Source of the DNA: Diphasiastrum complanatum
Taxonomy: Eukaryota; Streptophyta; Lycopodiopsida; Lycopodiales; Lycopodiaceae
Assembly: GCA_029204225.1 (NCBI GenBank)
Contig: CM055104.1
Coordinates: 49,210,508 to 49,274,507 of the forward strand
Direction: 5' to 3'
DNA length: 64,000 bases
Shown: positions 57,063-64,000 of the stretch, piece by piece
How the letters are laid out: each line of letters begins with the position of its first letter
How positions within the stretch are numbered: position 1 is the first letter of the stretch
Made by a program: the position numbers and the translations under genes
Notes under the pieces: generated by a model
What the model saw: only the letters and a program-made list of their open reading frames with translations
Told to the model about the DNA's origin: nothing
The model's database searches: none

Positions 57063-59240
57063 AGTGGCTTTATTGTCACCCATTTAGGTCAAGGTAGTGC
57101 TCAAGAAAACAAACAGAGTCAAGGAATGGAACTTGCAAAATCTGTAAATAAACAGCCATCCAAAAAGTTTACAAGGATGTAGAACCGGCAATTTTTTTTT
57201 TAAATACTGGATCTCAGCTCCTTGATTTACTTTGCACATGCTAAAGCCACAGTTACTTTCTAGACACGGGAGATTATAAACATCATACATTTAAAAATAT
57301 AGGTTTTTTTTTTCAATGCCAAAAATTTCTTTACATGTAGGACCTTGCCACCTTGGCAATGGGCATTTAGCCTTGGGGCATGCCGCATTGGCCCTTGGTC
57401 CTTGAATATTTAGAATACCTTGACATAGGAGTAGCTTGTGGGCAGTGGACTCTGGCCCTGTAGGCTGTGAATCTGTGACTACCCCTGGGGCTAGGGCTCC
57501 TGAGGCCCTGCCTAGTATCCAGTGCCCACTATGACTAGTCCAATCCTCACAGCAAGCAGTTGAAGCCTGAAGCTGCAGCTTACTGCTTCACTCTGTCACA
57601 GTTGTAGGCTGCAACAGATTCCACACGGAAACTGATCTCCATTCATATGTTTGGTGAAGGCTGGCCGTTGAAGCATTGATCTGTTGGAGTCCAAAGTCTA
57701 GACTCCAGTTTCTGCACGCGTGCTTTTGATCCATCGCTCTTCAAGGCTCAAGCTCAGTTTTAGGGTGCATCCCCTGGATTGGTGAACTGGTTGTTCTGAT
57801 TCTTAGATAATATTCTTGCAACCTTGATACATCATTCATACAAGTAATAATCCGAGCATGGTTACTCCATTGCTATTCACGAATCCTTGTCTATCATGCA
57901 TTTTTAACCAGAACGGGAGCCCGGAGTAGAACTTTCTGTCACGAATCTCTTCAGCTTTGTTTTGCAGCAAATATTACTGAAGCTAGTGAGCAGGTGGCAG
58001 ATCCAGCACCTTTTGCAGTTTTACTTATCAGGTGGTAGGTGGCAGATCATAGTACCTTCCTCTTAGCATTCTAACTTCTCTGCAGATTGCAGCACCTTCG
58101 TCAGGTCTCTTAGCATTCCAACTTCTCTCCATCGCAGCCTACAGAGCTTGAGCCTGGCATGAACTCTATAGCATACAGGTCGCAGCAAGTGCCTTGTGAT
58201 TTTAAAGGAACTTGAGTCTTGAAATTGCAATTTTAAATTCTGGATTCTATACAAGCCACGTTCAATGTATGTTGAATGTTTTTGTCATTCTTTCAATACG
58301 TATTTTAGTAAAAGATTGCTCAATGCTTCAGCAATCAGTGACAACAGAATCTATTTATGCAGACTAACTTAATTCATTCTTGATATTTTTTGCTTTCTTA
58401 TAGGTTTTGTGGTACCTGGACTAGTGAGCTCCAGCCTGCTCCGGCTGGAGACTTGGTTATTTTAACTTAAATCTTCAGTATGTCATTGTGGTTTATCATC
58501 AGGTTGTATCATTAAACTCACAAACTGCAGCATGAATAGCATTGAGAACACACATATTGTGTATGAATGACTGTTAACAGCTTGTGAGTTTAATATGTAG
58601 ATGTATGTGTAATGCCCATATCCATTTTCTACAACAATGTGCAGTGTGCATTATTTGAGATTTGTTTTTCTAACAATATGAGTGGTACACTAGAGTCTCT
58701 TATGGTTTCAGTTTCTAGTTGAAGTTAGTATTTAATGTCTGGAGGATATTGGAAATCCCCTCGATGCATGTATTACGCCTATTGAATTCAAATCAGAGTG
58801 GCGAGTTGAATGACTCGGCTGGTTTTACTTGATTTTAACTTCGAAGTAGTTAAAATCGATAGGATCGATTACGTAGACAAACACAAAGTCTAATGACTGT
58901 TGGTTGCAAAAATAAGGAAGACATTTCAGACAAATCTGTAAGAGAGTAGTATTCAATAGAACAAGAAGGAAGAGTAGCATAACATGCACATTGACATCAT
59001 TTTGAACGCAATAGGACAATGAATTGATTTAGAACATAAAAGAATACAGGTCAAGTGAAATGATGAGCACAAGACAACCGCGTACTCAAAACTAACACTT
59101 GGTTTTGCAATTGCTACGACAATCAAAATTTGAAAAACCACTTACTTGGAAGTAAAATCCACCACCAAGAAAAAAAAAAAACAAAGAGCTACTACCAAAA
59201 AGTAGCAAAAACCAAAAAACTTCTCCACCTTTTGATTGAT
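57062..59240. other. No recognised gene
   Basis: The sequence 57340-58480 is less AT-rich than its surroundings and has exon-like pieces (for example an open ITEASEQVADPAPFAVLL at 57970-58030). No family was recognised, and no consistent exon chain can be built. Confidence 0.4.
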
Positions 59241-59250
59241 GCAAGCTTGG

Positions 59251-59266
59251 AGCACTAATACCACTG
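59251..59266 (-). other. Decayed primer-binding site-like sequence
   Basis: The minus strand reads ACAGTGGTATTAGTGC, close to the common plant form ACAGTGGTATCAGAGC. It hints at an old minus-strand LTR element to the left. Surrounding DNA to 60540 is AT-rich with no recognised domain. Confidence 0.35.
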
Positions 59267-60541
59267 TCTAAATCACCAAGTATAGATCCTTATGATCCTA
59301 TCAAAATGCCAAAAGAAAAGATGTAGAGCCAAACCACTCAACCAAAGTAAAATTGAAGATCAAACCAATCAACTTCATCCTCGAGCCACTTTAAATCAAT
59401 ACAAGAGATGAGAGAATTTTGGCCAATGTTCCTTCTAGGAATATTCCTTCTAGAACCCTAATCCTTTATTAAACTCATATTCAATTGCTATGATACTCCT
59501 CTGCATGCAAATAGCATTATGTTCACAAAAAAATGAAATGAAAACAACTCATTGGTGAACACCATCTTTATGTCAATATTGATCATCTATATAATCTAGT
59601 AATTCTCTTGGTTAATTATCATCAATGTGATCCTTGTATTGATCACATATAATTCCATAACTAAAATTAATACTCCAACTGATTTTTGAATTTTGATTGG
59701 TTCTCAATATTCAGATTCCATCTTTCTCAATTGATGGCCTAGATGGAAATGCAATGATTTAGCAAATAGTTACTTTTGCTACTCTAAATGTAACAAATTA
59801 GACATCAAATCCCTATATTTCTCTAATGAAACAAGTCATTGCCCAAACTTATGATGAATACTCATGCATGTCAATAAATGCCTTGGATTGTTTATTATTG
59901 TTAATCACCTTGTCATATATTGCCTACATCTTGTTTTCTTTCAATTCATCATTCGCAATCACCTTGTCATATATTGCCTATAATTTTTTTTTCATTTAGC
60001 ATGTTATTGGGTTGATACAATTTAAAAGAAAAGTACACTACAAACACATCAAACTCTTTAAGTAAAGGTCACCACAAGGGATCAAATAAGGTAACATTAT
60101 TGGCTAGGAAGACCTTTTTCGAAGTATGCAATGGCACAAATAGTGATAAACCATTAAATAGTGATTCATGAAGAACTTCTTTATGAGGTTTGTAAAAAAT
60201 AAATACGAGGAAATCTGGCTCCAATTACATGTCAATCCCTAGCACATGCAGTTGGCCTATATCTCAAAAAGCTGTGTCAAGACAATACTAACGCATATGA
60301 AGAGTTCCTAATTGCATAAAAGTGAGCTCTTAATCAATTAATCAAGATAACTTCATACATTCACCAGCTAGCGATCAAACATTTGATATGAAACAAAACC
60401 AACACATGCTAACGCCCAAAGACAGCTCTTTCATCAAATTTATAGGTCACTTCAAAGGTTATTGAATGATGAAAATAGAACTCATGATGGGGCTCAAAAC
60501 CATATTAAACGTAACATAGAATACTATAACTAGCAACTTAG

Positions 60542-60544
<3 letters not shown>

Positions 60545-60591
<47 letters not shown>
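60545..60591. repeat. (GA)n microsatellite, ~46 bp
   Basis: A pure dinucleotide tract. Confidence 0.98.
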
Positions 60592-60592
<1 letters not shown>

Positions 60593-61487
60593 CTGGAAGT
60601 ATTCACGTATATTAAACAGGAATTAACTAACAATATTTGAAGGAGCACATTTTGATAGTGAAAAAACATATAGCGATGATTATAGCTTATACTACAAATC
60701 ATAATGCTGTGTGCAACACTCAGAAGACATCTATAAGCAATTTTCTAGAAATATGCCACGTACGACGTTTACTTAGGTTAACATCTAATTTTTTTAAGAG
60801 GGTAACATAGTATAGCATGTTTGTTTTCGTGAATATGGTGCCATGATTGCAAAAACCGATTATATTTTCCTGCTGAGCTGCAGGGTTTTCATAAGACAAG
60901 GTTCAATGAAAATAAATTAAGCTATTTCTACCAAAACAACAGCAAAGATAGTACGCATTTGGATTCCAGAGCTGGTCATTTTCTTATGGTTTTCAAGGTC
61001 TGATTCGAGAAAGGTGCTAAATCTTGCTGAAAAACCTTAAACTGTAAAACCAGATTTTCTTGGTTCCTTGTGGACCAAGTGACATTTATCCCATTTATCT
61101 AAATAACTAGTCAAACCAACCAGCTGTAAAAAATTCTAGAAGAATTTTGAGAGACAAGTTGGCTTGAAATTCTGCACAAAGCAGTGAATGCAAAATAAAC
61201 ATTCAGTGCATACATATCTATTATCTACAATGAACATGACTACCAAAACATTGATGGCAGAATTACTTTCATAAAAATGAAGAATGGAGACATTCAAACC
61301 CAAGACAATCATGCTTCTGGATTGTAACTTAAATAAAATAACGAGATCTCTGATTTCGCTTCTCCCAATTCCCTTAGCCTTTAGCTGGCAACAGAAGCTG
61401 CATCTTAGTTGAGATTTTAGCTGCAGAAATCAAGGCTTTGAATGAGGAGAGATTGCAATGACAGTAATTTCATAAATTAACAGGTGA
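60592..61487. other. No coding sequence; includes the probable 3' UTR of the minus-strand gene at 61488
   Basis: AT-rich sequence. The part next to 61488 is expected to carry the 3' untranslated region of the protease gene. No other feature was seen. Confidence 0.45.
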
Positions 61488-61816
61488 TCATGCTGTGTTT
61501 GTAGAACTTCCTGAAGATAATTTCTGCGTTTCTCCCTTATTCCATAGAGCTTTTAACTCCCCTCGCCACCAGCCCAGCAGAACAATTGTGCCTGCATCAA
61601 GCCATTCGATGAGACAAGGTACAAAGCCAAGAGTGCTATCACAAATTACCTGGTTCTAACACAGAAAGCGTTTATGTTTAAAATTTCGTTGTGCAACAGG
61701 AAAAAGGTTCCTAGTTTGATACTAGTCCTTACCGAGTGTGCAAGGTACTATGTACAAAAGAGCTGGCTGCCCATTGCCGTCCATCAGATTTAGTGCAACA
61801 TAGGTAACGAAAAGAC
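61488..61816 (-). CDS. Signal-peptide-peptidase-like protease (SPPL), last two coding exons
   Basis: SPPLs are intramembrane aspartyl proteases (family A22B) of plant endomembranes. The penultimate exon, 61816-61733, encodes [16 protein letters not shown] then [11 protein letters not shown]. The last exon, 61591-61488, encodes [20 protein letters not shown] and a short tail to TGA. Splice sites are canonical (acceptors TTTGCAG and GATGCAG, donor GGTAAGG) and both junctions keep phase. QPALLYIVP is the conserved C-terminal PAL motif of the active site; WRGELKALW matches the cytosolic tail of SPPL2-type plant proteins. The catalytic YD and GxGD exons are not seen and should lie upstream, to the right, possibly beyond the window. 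It looks intact. Confidence 0.85.
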
Positions 61817-62596
61817 CTGCAAATAGGCCATCAGTTAAGCATGGAAAAAACAATTGGTGTAAGGGCTGGCAAATACATCTGAAGACAGATCAGTATGAGT
61901 AAAAACTGCAAAACTTCAATTCATGTTTGTGCTGAGCATGAGGAAGAGTCAAAAGCAGCATAAGCTCCAGAAAAGGCACAACAAATTACTTGAAGATAGA
62001 AGCTTTCTCATTGTACAAGCAACAAACCTCCACATGGTCTTTTGCCAATTTTGCTTAGCTTTTACCAGCTCACAATACAATGCCCTAGTGGTAATGCTTT
62101 ATCTACAGTTTTTGCCTGCTTTCTTTGATCAATACAATTAGGTAACCCATCTAACTAATGAAAATTCACTTTGAGTGTTACCTACGTACAATCAGAAGAT
62201 TTAGTCATCAAATGAACTAGTCACTGCAGTCTTCTAAATAGCTCAGGCAGAGATTTGTGTAGTAAGCCACCATAAATCCACAAGCCTGGCAGTAGGTTTG
62301 CCACCGATTATCTCATTTTATCATGAAGTTCCCTAATCCCTAAGCTGATTAGTGAATCATAATGTACTAAGCAGCTACGCAGGAAGGGTAAATTGGGCTG
62401 AATTCCATTAGTCATAATACACTCCATGTCATCACCTAAACTCCTAAGTAATATACCTTGAAAAAAAACACACGTATTTTCTTACAACGGATTTTAATCC
62501 GCTATTTATCACTTCCGGATGTTGAGGATGGCAAAGTGTCCCATTGTAAATCATGCAAATAGCGATCAATCTGTCACTTCAATTTGTTAACAAGTG

Positions 62597-62725
62597 TCAA
62601 GTTTCAGGACTGTAAAACTGTCCAGATAGGACACGTGTGTTTTGAGATACAAGAGCTCCAGCTGCAACCATGGCGCCTTCTTCCACAACCACCCCATTAA
62701 GAAGAGTTGCTCCCATCACAAACGA
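62597..62725 (-). pseudogene. Gamma carbonic anhydrase exon-like fragment
   Basis: The minus strand encodes SFVMGATLLNGVVVEEGAMV then AAGALVSQNTRVLSGQ. This is the end of the left-handed beta-helix of plant gamma-CA proteins of mitochondrial complex I, usually FVGMGATLLDGV and AAGALVxQNTRIPSGE. One Gly of VGMG is missing, the donor after SGQ is not canonical, and a stop follows six codons on. No neighbouring gamma-CA exon was found, and WGGNPA is absent. Probably a pseudo-exon or captured fragment inside or near the SPPL gene; a live exon is not excluded. Confidence 0.6.
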
Positions 62726-62804
62726 CTGGTCTTATATGTTTACAATGCAACGAGCGTCTAAACGAGCGGGCCAGCAGGGTCTTTAATCCTTTTTTTTTTT
62801 TAAC

Positions 62805-62890
62805 CTACACTAAATCGTTCCAACCCAGTACGTTCCGGAACAGACGGAACGGTCGGAACAGAACGTTCCGACCCATTTTGGTCGGAAGGG
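62805..62890 (-). repeat. GGAAC/GTTCC pentamer cluster beside a T-run
   Basis: At 62831-62875 GTTCC and GGAAC occur six times with 3-7 base spacing, including the palindrome GTTCCGGAAC. A run of ~12 T lies at 62790-62801. The arrangement resembles 42400-42500 in reverse. Confidence 0.5.
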
Positions 62891-62899
62891 GCTTCTAAG

Positions 62900-64000
62900 C
62901 TTTGAAATCTCTGGTATAAACTGATCCTGCCACCTTTATATGACCACATGTGTTCCCTGCATAGTCGTGGGGACACAAATTTCCCGGCTGTTTTGATGAG
63001 AAAACTCATTCGTTTCCCCAATTGGGGGAACACCTTTTGAAACGTTTTACAAAATCAGTTTCCCATAGGAGGAAATGCATTTCCCCATAATATAAGGCAT
63101 ATGATTTTCTTGAAGTACAAATCTGACCACCTTTAACAATTTCTAAGAGTCTCATTGATTTTCTTCATCATATATTCCCTTCCTCATAGTGTGAATCATT
63201 TTCTCCCTCAATTTATCCCCCTCTTCCACATGCACTATTGTAATTACAGTGGCCTAGTTTGCTTTTTTGATAACATGGCATTTCCGATTTCACGTATCTC
63301 ATTTCTCAACTATCGTTTCCTGCCCAGCAAACATTTACCAATACTACATAGTTCATCAGCATAATATGGACCCTAAGCAAGAACCATATGGCACAGACTA
63401 ATCTATGCCTTTTAGTGGCTCTATGCCTTTTACTGGCCAATAACTATCAACATTTCAGGTTCCTGACACAATATAAATATATCGATGTTATGTCTAAGAT
63501 AATACTCAAGGTAACAAAAGAGACACGCAATCTTAACCAAAGTCTTAGACCATCAACTTCATCATGCATAAGCATGGAACAAATGTTACAACAGCCATGC
63601 TCACACATCGTCAGCGCCTGGAGTAGGTGCAGGTCACATGCACAAACAGATGTTGACATTGCCAAATTCATGCATTTGTACAACGACTGATGTACTGAGT
63701 TTCTATCACTTCTACGGAAGTGAAAGTACAAAGATGGCCAGCACTAGCATCGATAGAACATAAATAACATCTGAGCATGAAATGTGTATGATTTCTTAGG
63801 ACTCTACCCTTCTGAGTTCTATAAGAATATAGTAGAAAACTAAATTCCATAGCAAAGCCAAACAACCTGTCCTGCAAGGTAGAATACAGAAACCAGCGAC
63901 ATGAAACAACAATGTCTATAATTGTTATATGTAAAAGATTGAGAGAATCTCAGGGAATATAAGCATCTAACACATGGTGTTTGTATATCATGCTAACAGA
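62900..64000. other. No recognised gene; likely SPPL intron
   Basis: I looked for SPPL exons on the minus strand (GFGD and YD motifs) and found none. Open frames are short and lack domains. The region could be a long intron of the SPPL gene. Confidence 0.4.

Noticed and set aside
57960-58030. Possible exon with AG and GT flanks (ITEASEQVADPAPFAVLL)
   Set aside because: Only ~20 codons, no recognisable family, and no adjoining exons in phase.

Overview
ORGANISM. This is nuclear DNA of a land plant. It has spliced plant-type genes with GT-AG introns, densely nested Ty1/copia retrotransposon debris, CACTA, PIF/Harbinger and LINE remnants, and very long (CT)n tracts. Few genes, long introns and heavy TE load suggest a large-genome species. 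A LINE reverse transcriptase fragment and copia gag proteins of a type I associate with ferns make a fern or other non-seed plant possible, but this is an inference and not shown. LAYOUT. (1) 1-12.5 kb: copia gag and LTR pieces, a PIF/Harbinger transposase fragment, a three-unit ~902-bp tandem array fusing copia pol to a truncated LTR, and a minus-strand LTR element (6447-11135) with an open ~740-codon gag-protease-integrase frame and no reverse transcriptase. (2) 12.3-20.5 kb: copia pol fragments on both strands, LTRs of a family rich in CACRTGTG palindromes, a well-kept gag gene, and a second Harbinger fragment. One LTR lies nested inside another. (3) 20.8-31.8 kb: long (CT)n tracts, a rearranged minus-strand copia element carrying two abutting fold-back repeats and an ~810-bp long-TIR transposon filled with GC-rich hairpins, a CACTA (Tnp2) fragment, and more copia. 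(4) 33.1-36.9 kb: the one complete host gene I can reconstruct, a five-exon organelle-type single-stranded DNA-binding protein (296 aa), with a LINE fragment antisense in intron 1. (5) 38-57 kb: further copia elements (gag, protease, integrase), a second hairpin transposon next to a histone H3-like fragment, tandem repeats, and an L1-type LINE on the minus strand. (6) 57-64 kb: mostly unrecognised AT-rich DNA, the last two coding exons of a signal-peptide-peptidase-like protease (minus strand), and a gamma carbonic anhydrase exon-like fragment just upstream of them. HOW IT FITS. There are no operons. Host genes are isolated islands in retrotransposon-derived DNA. The copia copies share many premature stops at conserved Trp codons, as expected from long silencing and cytosine deamination. 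LTR family labels (A, B, D, E, L) are mine and rest on similarity visible within this window only.
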